From Chloroflexota bacterium (GTDB lineage: Bacteria; Chloroflexota; Dormibacteria; CF-121): a stretch of DNA of 9,015 nt. The position numbers and the translations under genes are program-made. The notes below the pieces were generated by a model that worked only from the letters and a program-made list of their open reading frames with translations, was not told the origin of the DNA and did no database searches. Positions 1-6,207 of this stretch are shown piece by piece (position 1 is the first letter of the stretch; each line of letters opens with the position of its first letter). The DNA lies in NCBI GenBank assembly GCA_005881235.1, contig VBEQ01000083.1:1-9015 (forward strand). The letters run 5' to 3'.

Positions 1-1
1 G

Positions 2-760
2 ACGCTCGCCATCCAGGTCGGCGAGGGCATCACCGGTTGGGTCGCGGAAACCAAGCAGGGCGCGCTGGTGGGCGATACCGAGCGCCACCCCAAGGGGATC
101 CACATCCCGGGAACCAGCGAGACCAACGAATCGATGCTGGCGGTGCCCGTGATCTTCGAGGACCGCCTGATCGGGGTCATCGTCAACGTCAAAGTGGGCA
201 TCAACCAGTACACGGGCGACCACCTGCGCTTGCTCACGATTCTGGCGAACCACGCCGCCGTCTCGATCTTCAACGCGCGACTGATCGAGCGGTTGGCCGC
301 GTCGGCTCGAACCGACCCGTTGACCGGACTGGCGAACCGGCGCGCCTTCGAGCAGGCGCTCGAGCAGCGGCTGGCGGCCGTGGCGCCGGAGACGTTCGCC
401 GTTCTCATGCTCGATGTCGATGGCCTCAAGCAGGTCAACGACGCCCGCGGCCATGCGGCGGGCGACGCCGTCCTGAAGCGGGTGGCGTCGGTGCTCAGCT
501 CCGACCTTCGTGAGACGGACCTGGCCACGCGCTGGGGCGGCGACGAGTTCCTCTTGCTGATGCCGGGTGTCGATCAGGTGGGCGCGCTCTCGCTCGCCCG
601 GCGGATCGGCGGGACCTTGCTGAATCCGGACGATCCCGCCGGCCCGATCTCGGCATCGATCGGAACGGCGGCCTTTCCGGCAGACGGCACCACCGCGGTC
701 GGCCTGCTGGCGGCGGCGGATCGGTCGATGTACGTCGAAAAGCGTCAGCGAGTCGCCTGA
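2..760 (+). CDS. GAF-GGDEF diguanylate cyclase, 5'-truncated by the window edge
   Basis: This is the C-terminal 252 residues of a sensory diguanylate cyclase, which would make cyclic di-GMP from two GTP in the cytoplasm. Visible residues 1-92 are the second half of a GAF domain (GEGITGWVA near the start, then the typical ILANHAAVSIFNARL closing helix). A short linker leads to a GGDEF domain from about residue 103. It carries DPLTGLANRR (105-114), the metal-binding LDVDGLKQVND (137-147), an intact GGDEF motif (179-183) and the late SASIGTAAFP strand. An RETD sequence (170-173) sits exactly five residues before GGDEF, the position of the allosteric I-site RxxD, so product inhibition by c-di-GMP is expected. 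No EAL domain follows. The frame is open to base 2, so the true start and any further sensor domains lie outside. It ends at a TGA 13 nt before the stop of the convergent response regulator. The GAF ligand cannot be told from the sequence. Confidence 0.95.
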   Translation, partial: TLAIQVGEGITGWVAETKQGALVGDTERHPKGIHIPGTSETNESMLAVPVIFEDRLIGVIVNVKVGINQYTGDHLRLLTILANHAAVSIFNARLIERLAASARTDPLTGLANRRAFEQALEQRLAAVAPETFAVLMLDVDGLKQVNDARGHAAGDAVLKRVASVLSSDLRETDLATRWGGDEFLLLMPGVDQVGALSLARRIGGTLLNPDDPAGPISASIGTAAFPADGTTAVGLLAAADRSMYVEKRQRVA

Positions 761-764
761 CGCG

Positions 765-785
765 GGTTCCGCTCTAGCCGGAACC
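765..785. terminator. Inverted repeat across the convergent stop codons, possible bidirectional terminator
   Basis: A perfect 7-bp inverted repeat, GGTTCCG (765-771) and CGGAACC (779-785), encloses a 7-nt loop. The TAG stop of the minus-strand response regulator lies in the loop, and the plus-strand cyclase stops five bases before the left arm. The position between convergent genes fits a shared terminator. Neither side has a T-run, so it is not a canonical intrinsic terminator, and a chance repeat in GC-rich DNA is possible. Confidence 0.4.
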
Positions 786-1196
786 GGCGCGAGCCCACTG
801 CTCCAGGTTCCAGCTCAAACCGTTGAGATCCGGCGCCGCCCTGACGACGTAATCCAGCAGGTCCACTTTGTAGCCCTGGGCGGTCAGCTCGCTCGCTTCG
901 AGGTTCGAGAGGATGATCACCGGCAGATCGCGGGTGACGGTGGTCGTTCGAAGCTGGTGCAGCGTCTTAAATCTCCGCTCATCCCCGACGCGAAGATCGA
1001 TGTAAATCATGTCCGGCCGTGTCCGGGCTGCCTCCTCGAGGACGCGGTCATCATCGGCGACCACGGCGACATGGTAACCATCGAGCTCGAGCTTCAGCCG
1101 GTACATCTCCGCCACGGCGGGATCGGCCTCGATGAAGAGGACGCGGATGAGCTCCTCGTTGAGATGTGATGTCGAAGGAATGGCTGCCCCCTCCAA
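774..1196 (-). CDS. Stand-alone response regulator receiver domain protein (atypical active site)
   Basis: This is a 140-residue single REC domain with no output domain, so it would act by protein contact, like CheY or Spo0F-type regulators. The first strand reads IRVLFIEADP (17-26), the phosphoacceptor is expected at D67 in MIYIDL, and the switch Ser/Thr position is S97 in VIILSN. Two normally invariant positions differ. Aligned with CheY, the second acidic residue (Asp13) is Ala24, although D25 is adjacent, and the conserved Lys109 is Arg119 in DYVVR. Phosphorylation may therefore be altered. The start is uncertain: the given TTG at 1196 overlaps a strong GGAGGGGG (1187-1194), which would better serve the ATT at 1181-1179, codon 6, eight bases past GGAGG. 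The first REC strand is kept either way. The gene is monocistronic within the window and convergent with the diguanylate cyclase. Its sensor kinase is not visible. Confidence 0.85.
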   Translation of the reverse strand: MEGAAIPSTSHLNEELIRVLFIEADPAVAEMYRLKLELDGYHVAVVADDDRVLEEAARTRPDMIYIDLRVGDERRFKTLHQLRTTTVTRDLPVIILSNLEASELTAQGYKVDLLDYVVRAAPDLNGLSWNLEQWARAGSG

Positions 1197-1221
1197 ACTG
1201 GTCGATCCGCCTGCTGCGCCA

Positions 1222-1251
1222 ACAGTACGTGCTGTGCGGGGGGCCTGTCAA
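1222..1251 (-). promoter_or_regulatory. Sigma70-like promoter for the response regulator, with overlapping dyad
   Basis: On the minus strand a perfect TTGACA (1251-1246) is followed after 18 bp by TACTGT (1227-1222), which matches the -10 consensus at three of six positions. Transcription would begin about 20 bp ahead of the Shine-Dalgarno-like GGAGGGGG of the response regulator. A 14-bp near-palindrome (1222-1235, plus-strand acagtacgtgctgt, two non-symmetric positions per arm pair) covers the -10 and the end of the spacer, where a repressor could bind. This is pattern evidence only, and the weak -10 limits confidence. Confidence 0.4.
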
Positions 1252-1265
1252 TGATGCGAGAGGTG

Positions 1266-2036
1266 CTACGCCTTCTGGTAGGGCTGGCGAACTTCCTCAG
1301 GAAGCTGGTACCAGCTGACCCGATCGCCCACCCGAGCGCGCAGCTTCCATTTGAGCGATTTCGGCTGCGCATCGATCCGCGCCCATAGCTCATCGAGACG
1401 CTGGCTGACTCGGCCGGCGTCGACGTCGAGCGCTCGTACGGCATCGCGCACGCGGCCCGAATTGAGCCGCAAGGTCCGGTGCAGCCCCCAGTCCTCGGAG
1501 GTCAGACGCGCCAGGTAGGCGGCGTTGATGGCATCGTTGTCATGGTCCGTGATCGGGTGATCGAGCAGCAATGCGGTCGTGTCGACGAGGTCCTTCATGT
1601 TGACCTCAAAGACCTGCAGCTTGCTCAGCAGGAGATCCGCCGGTGTCAGCGTCGGTCCCTGGTGCCCGAGGCGGTTGGCCAGCTCGATGACGTGGCACAT
1701 CTTCATCCGGTCGATGAAGACGTCAATCTGGCGGCCGTTCACCTCGTCGAGGTAGAGGAGGCGTTGATCCCCATTGAGGGTGTTGAAACGGCGGTCGCCC
1801 CGGTAGCCGAGCGACTCGAACAACTTCTGCACTGCCTGGCGTTGCTTGGAGGCAGCGACGAAATCCAGGTCACCGTATTTGCGCTTGAGCGGCGCCTGTC
1901 TGGCACTCGAACAGTGAAGGTTGACCGCGGCGCCGCCAACCAGCTTGACGGCGATCCTCGCCTCCGCGGCGGCGGCCGAAATCCGCTCCGCTTCGGCGAT
2001 GACGTCGGCGGCGGGGACGCCGGTTTGGGTCGTCAG
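1266..2036 (-). CDS. Nucleotidyltransferase-fold protein, probable CTG start
   Basis: This is a protein of about 256 residues of the pol-beta-like nucleotidyltransferase superfamily, related to the small NTases often grouped with AbiEii/MNT-type proteins. The signature is complete: VGGAAVNLH (33-41), then YGDLDF (54-59) with catalytic Asp candidates D56 and D58, and a third Asp in QIDVFID (D105 or D109). A helical region with LTPADLLLSKLQVFE follows, and the C-terminus is rich in basic residues. The first canonical start in the frame is GTG at 1832, codon 69, which would remove the whole metal-binding motif. The frame is open back to 2078 and has no ATG, GTG or TTG before it. The CTG at 2036 has AGGAG (2048-2044) seven bases upstream and lies one base after the ALDH stop, so I chose it. 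A single-base indel that broke a GTGA start/stop overlap is the alternative. Substrate and role are unknown; it could modify a nucleotide, tRNA or protein. Its place at the operon end may be incidental. Confidence 0.75.
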   Translation of the reverse strand: MTTQTGVPAADVIAEAERISAAAAEARIAVKLVGGAAVNLHCSSARQAPLKRKYGDLDFVAASKQRQAVQKLFESLGYRGDRRFNTLNGDQRLLYLDEVNGRQIDVFIDRMKMCHVIELANRLGHQGPTLTPADLLLSKLQVFEVNMKDLVDTTALLLDHPITDHDNDAINAAYLARLTSEDWGLHRTLRLNSGRVRDAVRALDVDAGRVSQRLDELWARIDAQPKSLKWKLRARVGDRVSWYQLPEEVRQPYQKA

Positions 2037-2037
2037 C

Positions 2038-3471
2038 TCACTGCTCCTGCACGTCGACGATGATGGTCTTGAGGTCGGTCATCTGCTCGATCGCACGATA
2101 GCCGCCCACCCGGCCGATGCCGCTCTCCTTCCCGGCGCGGCCGCCAAACGGGATGTGCGCTTCCCAGTAATTGGAGGATTCGTTGACGTTCACCCATCCG
2201 GTCTCGAGCCGCTGCGCGAAGCGCAGGGCACGGTCGATATCCCGTGTATAGACGGAGCCGAGCAAGCCATACGGCGAATCGTTGGCGATGGCAAGGGCGT
2301 CCGCCTCATCGTCGAAGGGGATCAGGGGCGCGATCGGACCGAACGTCTCCTCCCGGCTGACGCGCATCGCCGGCGACACGTTGCGGAGAACGGTCGCTTC
2401 GTAGTAGAGCGAGGTTGGAAAGCCATCAGCACGCCGTCCTCCCGTTACCAGCGAGGCGCCCCGGTCGACCGCGTCGGCGACATGCTCATCCATCTTCAGC
2501 GCGACGCCCTCGTTGTTCAGCGGGCCCATGGTCGTGCCCTCGTCGAGCGGATGGCCGAGCCGGATCGCTCCCGCTTTGCGGACGAGGCCCTCGACGACGG
2601 CGTCCTGGACGCGCGAGTCGACCAGGATGCGCTCGCTCGACTGACAGATCTGGCCGGCGTTGCTGAAGGCACCCCACGCGGCGCCCTCGACGGCGAGCTC
2701 CAGGTCGGCGTCGTCAAGGATGATCGTCGGGCCGTTGCCGCCGAGCTCGAGGAGCAGGGGCTTGGGGCCTGCCTGCCGGGCAACGGCCGCGCCAACAGCC
2801 GCGCTTCCGGTGAAGCCGACCGCGTGCACGCCCGGGGGGCCGGTGACGAGATTGACCGCGCCGGCGGGCAGGTCCGCCTCGGCCAGACATTCCATGAGCT
2901 TCACCGAGATGGCGGAGGTCGAGGTTGCCGGTGCCCAGACGATCGTGTTCCCGCCAGCGAGCGCCGGGGCGATCAGCTCCGTCGCCATCGTCAGCGGCCA
3001 GTTCCAGGGGGTGATCAGTGCGTACACGCCGCGGGGGATCCGCAGCGTGAAGACGAGCTTGTTCTTCGCCATCGAGGGAATCACGTTCGTCTCCAGCCGC
3101 TTGATGTCCTCGGCGGCGATCCGGAAATATTCGATGGCCTCGCCGACTTCACCGAGCGCCTCGGCCTTGTAGGGCTTGCCTTGGTCGAGCGTCAGCCAGC
3201 GAGCCAGCTCCTCGCGGCGACCCTCCATGACGTCAGCGACCCGATGCAGTAGTGCCGCGCGATCGAAGGCGCCCAGTGCCGCCATCGGCTGGCGCGCCTG
3301 GGCCGCCGCCTCGAGCGCGCGCACGGCGTCGGCGCGGGTGCCTTTCGGCAGGGTGGCGATCACCTCGCCCGTCGCCGGGCTCCTTGCCTCGAATGTCTCA
3401 CCGCTCTCCGACGCGATCCAGCGGCCCCCGACGAACATCTTCAGGGTCTGTGTCTTTTCGACGACCTTCAC
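2038..3471 (-). CDS. NAD(P)-dependent aldehyde dehydrogenase with shortened cofactor loop
   Basis: This 477-residue ALDH-superfamily enzyme would oxidise an aldehyde to its acid in the cytoplasm, plausibly the product of the neighbouring alcohol dehydrogenase. Visible motifs are ITPWNWPL (153-160, Asn157), the Rossmann GFTGSAAVG (219-227), the general base Glu242 in LELGGNGP, the nucleophile Cys276 in SNAGQIC, and EETFGPI (374-380). Glu-to-Cys spacing is 34, as in human ALDH2. Asn157 to Glu242 spans 85 residues against 99 in ALDH2. Eleven of these are lost between VTG (209-211) and GVHAVGF, where the alpha-F helix beside the adenine normally lies. The usual KPA(E) Lys, which contacts the cofactor ribose, is Ala180 (WAPATSTS). 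The start is GTG with GGGAGG (3483-3478) six bases upstream. It follows the MttB stop by 18 nt. The exact substrate is unknown; a betaine-aldehyde-like compound is a guess from the operon. Confidence 0.92.
   Translation of the reverse strand: MKVVEKTQTLKMFVGGRWIASESGETFEARSPATGEVIATLPKGTRADAVRALEAAAQARQPMAALGAFDRAALLHRVADVMEGRREELARWLTLDQGKPYKAEALGEVGEAIEYFRIAAEDIKRLETNVIPSMAKNKLVFTLRIPRGVYALITPWNWPLTMATELIAPALAGGNTIVWAPATSTSAISVKLMECLAEADLPAGAVNLVTGPPGVHAVGFTGSAAVGAAVARQAGPKPLLLELGGNGPTIILDDADLELAVEGAAWGAFSNAGQICQSSERILVDSRVQDAVVEGLVRKAGAIRLGHPLDEGTTMGPLNNEGVALKMDEHVADAVDRGASLVTGGRRADGFPTSLYYEATVLRNVSPAMRVSREETFGPIAPLIPFDDEADALAIANDSPYGLLGSVYTRDIDRALRFAQRLETGWVNVNESSNYWEAHIPFGGRAGKESGIGRVGGYRAIEQMTDLKTIIVDVQEQ
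2044..2048 (-). promoter_or_regulatory. Ribosome binding site that supports the CTG start of the nucleotidyltransferase
   Basis: AGGAG on the minus strand lies inside the last codons of the ALDH gene, seven bases ahead of CTG 2036-2034. It is only two bases from the out-of-frame GTG (2041-2039) that overlaps the ALDH stop, too close to serve that codon. Spacing therefore favours CTG and translational coupling to ALDH. Confidence 0.5.
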
Positions 3472-3477
3472 TGGCTT

Positions 3478-3483
3478 CCTCCC
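3478..3483 (-). promoter_or_regulatory. Ribosome binding site fixing the GTG start of ALDH
   Basis: GGGAGG on the minus strand is separated by six bases from GTG 3471-3469. The next in-frame ATG, at codon 12, has no comparable site, so the GTG is preferred. The site lies in the 18-nt gap after the MttB stop. Confidence 0.7.
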
Positions 3484-3489
3484 ACCGGC

Positions 3490-4944
3490 TCAGACTGGTG
3501 CATGGAGCAGCGCATCCTTGCGCACTTCGATGAACGCCTGGAGCTGTTCATCGATGCCCGAGTCGATTCCGGGATCCTTATAGTCGGTCAGGAGCTGCTT
3601 CCATTTCTCGTTCGCCACTTTGTCCGCTGTGCGCGATCCCATCCGCTGCCAGCGGTCATAGTTTTCGGTCGACGAGATCCACGGCCGGTAGAAGCCGGTC
3701 CGGTAGTTGCGCATCGTGTGTTCGGAACCCAGATGATGCCCGCCGGGACCGACTTCACGGATGCCGTCCATGGCGAAGCCTTCTTCGTCGAATGGGATCC
3801 CCCTGGCGAGGATCCACTCGAACATGCGCAGGGCTTCCACGTCGATGACGAATTTCTCGTAAGAGGCCAGCAGCGCACTTTCCAGCCAGCCGGCGGCGTG
3901 GAGGACGAAGTGAACACCACCCATCACCGTGGGCCACATGCACATCATCGACTCATAGGCGGCCTGCGCATCCGGTGACTTCGAGGACGTCAGGGCGCCA
4001 CCACCGCGGAATGGGATCCGATAGTGTCGTGCCATCTGCGCGCTCGCCAGGATTCCCATGGCGGATTCCGGCGTGCCGAAAGCCGGGCTGCCCGACTGCA
4101 TGTCGATGTTGGTCAGGAAGGAGCCATAGATACACGGGGCGCCTGGACGGATCAATTGGATCAAGGCGATCCCGGCAAGCGCTTCCGCGGTCTGCTGCGC
4201 GATGGTGCCGGCGAGGCCCATCGGCGACATCGCTCCGGCCATCAGGAACGGCGTCACGATCACGGGCTGGTTCGCCTCCGCGTAGGTCACCAGTGCGCCG
4301 AGCATCCGATCGTCGTAGCGCAGGGGACTGTTGACGTTGACCAGCGCCAGGAGGGCGGGCGTCTTCTCGATGTTCGCTCGGCCACCGAACAGGATCGAGG
4401 ACATCTCAACGGAGTCGCGCGCGCCCTCCTCCGAAATCACACTTCCCATGTAGGGCATGTCGGTCCAGCGGATATGCGAGTAGACCATGTCGAGATGGCG
4501 CGTCTCGAGCGGCAGGTCCTCGGGCTCCACGATGGTGCCACCGGCGCAATGAATCTGCGGCGTTGCCTGGGCCATCTTGTCGAAATTGGTGAAGTCGGCG
4601 ATGGTCGCGCCCCGGCGCCCACGGTCGAGATCCGTGATGAAGGGCGGCCCATAGACGGGCGCGTTGACCATGTGGTTGCCGCCGATGGTGACGGTGTTCT
4701 TTGGATTGCGCGCTTGCACCTCGAACGTCTCGGGCACCTTCTTGATCTGTTCCTCGATGAACGCCGGTTCGAAGTGGACGCGGCTGTCCTCGATCGTCAG
4801 CCCGGCGCGCCTGAAGGTGTCGAGGGCACGAGGGTAGAGGAAGTCGACACCGATCTCTTGGAGAATCTGCACCGCATGATCGTGGATCTGCTGAACCTGA
4901 TCCTCAGAGAGGATGTCGTACGGCTTGAGCGTGTTGGTCCACAT
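3490..4944 (-). CDS. MttB-family (trimethylamine/glycine betaine-type) corrinoid methyltransferase, non-pyrrolysine
   Basis: This 484-residue protein belongs to the trimethylamine methyltransferase (MttB) family, whose members move a methyl group from a methylated amine to the Co(I) of a corrinoid protein. Length fits the family (about 470-495). Typical stretches are the N-terminal LSEDQVQQIHDHAVQILQE (12-30), QARNPKNTVTIGG (77-89), TPFLMAGAMSPMGLAGT (231-247), SPDAQAAYESM (323-333), VGPGGHHLGSEHT (398-410) and NYRTGFYRPW (413-422). The frame has no in-frame TAG, so it is a non-pyrrolysine homologue, the group containing glycine betaine methyltransferase MtgB of Desulfitobacterium. A quaternary amine is thus more likely than trimethylamine. 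The ATG at 4944 starts two bases after the alcohol dehydrogenase stop. Upstream there is only a weak GGA, suggesting translational coupling. The frame is open further upstream to 5544, but that part is a shadow of the dehydrogenase. No corrinoid protein or reactivase lies in the window. Confidence 0.92.
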   Translation of the reverse strand: MWTNTLKPYDILSEDQVQQIHDHAVQILQEIGVDFLYPRALDTFRRAGLTIEDSRVHFEPAFIEEQIKKVPETFEVQARNPKNTVTIGGNHMVNAPVYGPPFITDLDRGRRGATIADFTNFDKMAQATPQIHCAGGTIVEPEDLPLETRHLDMVYSHIRWTDMPYMGSVISEEGARDSVEMSSILFGGRANIEKTPALLALVNVNSPLRYDDRMLGALVTYAEANQPVIVTPFLMAGAMSPMGLAGTIAQQTAEALAGIALIQLIRPGAPCIYGSFLTNIDMQSGSPAFGTPESAMGILASAQMARHYRIPFRGGGALTSSKSPDAQAAYESMMCMWPTVMGGVHFVLHAAGWLESALLASYEKFVIDVEALRMFEWILARGIPFDEEGFAMDGIREVGPGGHHLGSEHTMRNYRTGFYRPWISSTENYDRWQRMGSRTADKVANEKWKQLLTDYKDPGIDSGIDEQLQAFIEVRKDALLHAPV

Positions 4945-4946
4945 GC

Positions 4947-6167
4947 TTATGATCCGGCGTGGGCCAGCGCCCGCGCGACCTTGCGATGACGCCCGGCTTC
5001 GAAGGCACGGGCATAGATCTTTTCGTAGTTCCTGGCGTCGACGTCGCGCGGGTTGCCGATGGTCTGCGAATCTTCCTCCGCCTTCTTCGCCAGCATCGGG
5101 ATCTCGTCCTCGGCGAAGCCGAGCTCGTTCAACGACGGGATGTCGAGGTCCTCGGTCAGCTGATAGACGTACTCGACCGCGACCTCGGCCGCCTTCCACA
5201 CCGTCTTGCTGGCCGTGTCGAGGCCGAGGGCCTGGGCGATCCGAGCGAACCGCTCGGGTTCGCCGGCGTAGTTGTATTCCATGACAGGGGCGAGCAGGCG
5301 GCCGGTGAGGGCGCCGTGCGGCGCATCGTGCACGCCGCCGGCGCTCTGGCTCATGGCGTGGGCGGCGCCCGCCGAGTCGGTGCCATAGGCGAGTCCGGCC
5401 AGCATGGCGGCCATGCTCATGTTGTAGCGTGCCTCGAGGTTGTGCCCCTGCGCGTAGGCCACCCGCAGCCAGCGGCCGCAGAATTCCATGGCATGGAGCG
5501 CCACGGCATCCGTGAACGGCTGGTGATACGCCATCGTGTAGCACTCGATGGCGTGCGTGAGCGCGTCCATGCCCGTCCCGGCCGTCACGCCGGCGGGCAG
5601 GTTGACGCTCAGCTGCGGATCGATGAGCGCCACCCAGGACGCGATGTTCGGCGTGCCGCCGACGTTGAATTTGATCCTCCGGTCAGGGTCGGTGATCACC
5701 GCCCAGAGCGTCACCTCGCTGCCGGTCCCGGCGGTCGTGGGGACGGCGACCAGCGGCGGGATGCGCGAGTGGATTGGATCCTTGCCCCACTCGTACTGGA
5801 CGATGCTGCCACCGTGAACCGCGACCACGCCGATGCCTTTCGCGGAGTCGATGGAGCTGCCGCCGCCGATGGCGACCAGCCCGTCGCAGCGCTCTGACTT
5901 GTAGTATTTGGCGCCGGCATCGACGAGGGCGATCCCGGGGTTGGCACGGACCTGGTCGTAGCTAACCGGATCCAGGCCGGCAGCCCGAAGCGGCTTGAGG
6001 GCCTCATCGAGCAACCCCGCCTTCACGATCCCCTGGTCGGTCACGACCAATGGCCGCTTCATGCCGACGGCGGCCGCTTCATCCCCGAGCGCACTCAGAG
6101 CACCGACGGCATGCACCATTCGGGTCGGTGACTGATACGCCTTCAGGACACTGTCAAGCACGGCCAA
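4947..6167 (-). CDS. Iron-containing (group III) alcohol dehydrogenase
   Basis: This 406-residue enzyme of the Fe-ADH family would interconvert an alcohol and its aldehyde with NAD(P). The N-terminal cofactor domain shows AIGGGSSIDSAKGIG (99-113) and PTTAGTGSEVT (143-153). The C-terminal domain has all four metal ligands expected from FucO: D201 and H205 in MDALTHAIE, then H270 and H284, spaced 14 apart as in FucO H263/H277. The residue matching FucO His267, usually His in HAMSH and near the active site, is Gln274 (HAMSQ). This subfamily difference may change proton transfer or substrate choice. The start is TTG at 6167, ten bases after a full AAGGAGG (6184-6178). A GTG two codons on is 16 bases away and less likely. 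An ATG directly after the AAGGAGG is out of frame. It is followed two bases later by MttB and further on by ALDH, which suggests a two-step alcohol-to-acid oxidation. Confidence 0.92.
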   Translation of the reverse strand: MAVLDSVLKAYQSPTRMVHAVGALSALGDEAAAVGMKRPLVVTDQGIVKAGLLDEALKPLRAAGLDPVSYDQVRANPGIALVDAGAKYYKSERCDGLVAIGGGSSIDSAKGIGVVAVHGGSIVQYEWGKDPIHSRIPPLVAVPTTAGTGSEVTLWAVITDPDRRIKFNVGGTPNIASWVALIDPQLSVNLPAGVTAGTGMDALTHAIECYTMAYHQPFTDAVALHAMEFCGRWLRVAYAQGHNLEARYNMSMAAMLAGLAYGTDSAGAAHAMSQSAGGVHDAPHGALTGRLLAPVMEYNYAGEPERFARIAQALGLDTASKTVWKAAEVAVEYVYQLTEDLDIPSLNELGFAEDEIPMLAKKAEEDSQTIGNPRDVDARNYEKIYARAFEAGRHRKVARALAHAGS

Positions 6168-6177
6168 CGAATCTCAT

Positions 6178-6184
6178 CCTCCTT
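6178..6184 (-). promoter_or_regulatory. Strong ribosome binding site for the Fe-ADH TTG start
   Basis: AAGGAGG on the minus strand is a perfect anti-Shine-Dalgarno complement, ten bases before TTG 6167-6165. It compensates for the weak start codon. It is the best such site in the window, consistent with a fresh translational start after the 77-nt gap rather than coupling. Confidence 0.75.
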
Positions 6185-6207
6185 CCATAGTCGAGCGGCA
6201 ACCCTAG

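Noticed and set aside
37..513. Plus-strand open frame overlapping the GAF-GGDEF gene
   Set aside because: It is a shifted frame of the cyclase with Arg/Gly-rich sequence and no domain.
1266..1832. Nucleotidyltransferase called from GTG 1832 as a short 188-residue protein or a 5' pseudogene
   Set aside because: The same frame continues upstream without a stop and encodes the expected NTase signature, so a longer protein from a near-cognate start is better supported.
1921..3252. Long plus-strand open frame (443 codons) opposite the ALDH gene
   Set aside because: It is the antisense shadow of a clear ALDH in GC-rich DNA, shows no recognisable domain, and its composition is dominated by Arg, Gly, Asp and Val as expected from complementary codons.
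4024..4989. Plus-strand open frame (321 codons) opposite MttB
   Set aside because: It is antisense to a well-conserved MttB protein, has no family motif, and its start and end do not fit any neighbouring gene.
4945..5544. N-terminal extension of the MttB frame by 200 codons
   Set aside because: This part overlaps the Fe-ADH gene in another frame and is Arg/Gly/His-rich without motifs; family length and the ATG at 4944 fit a 484-residue MttB.
4959..5897. Plus-strand open frame (312 codons) opposite Fe-ADH
   Set aside because: All conserved metal-site and cofactor motifs are on the minus strand; the plus frame is a high-GC shadow.
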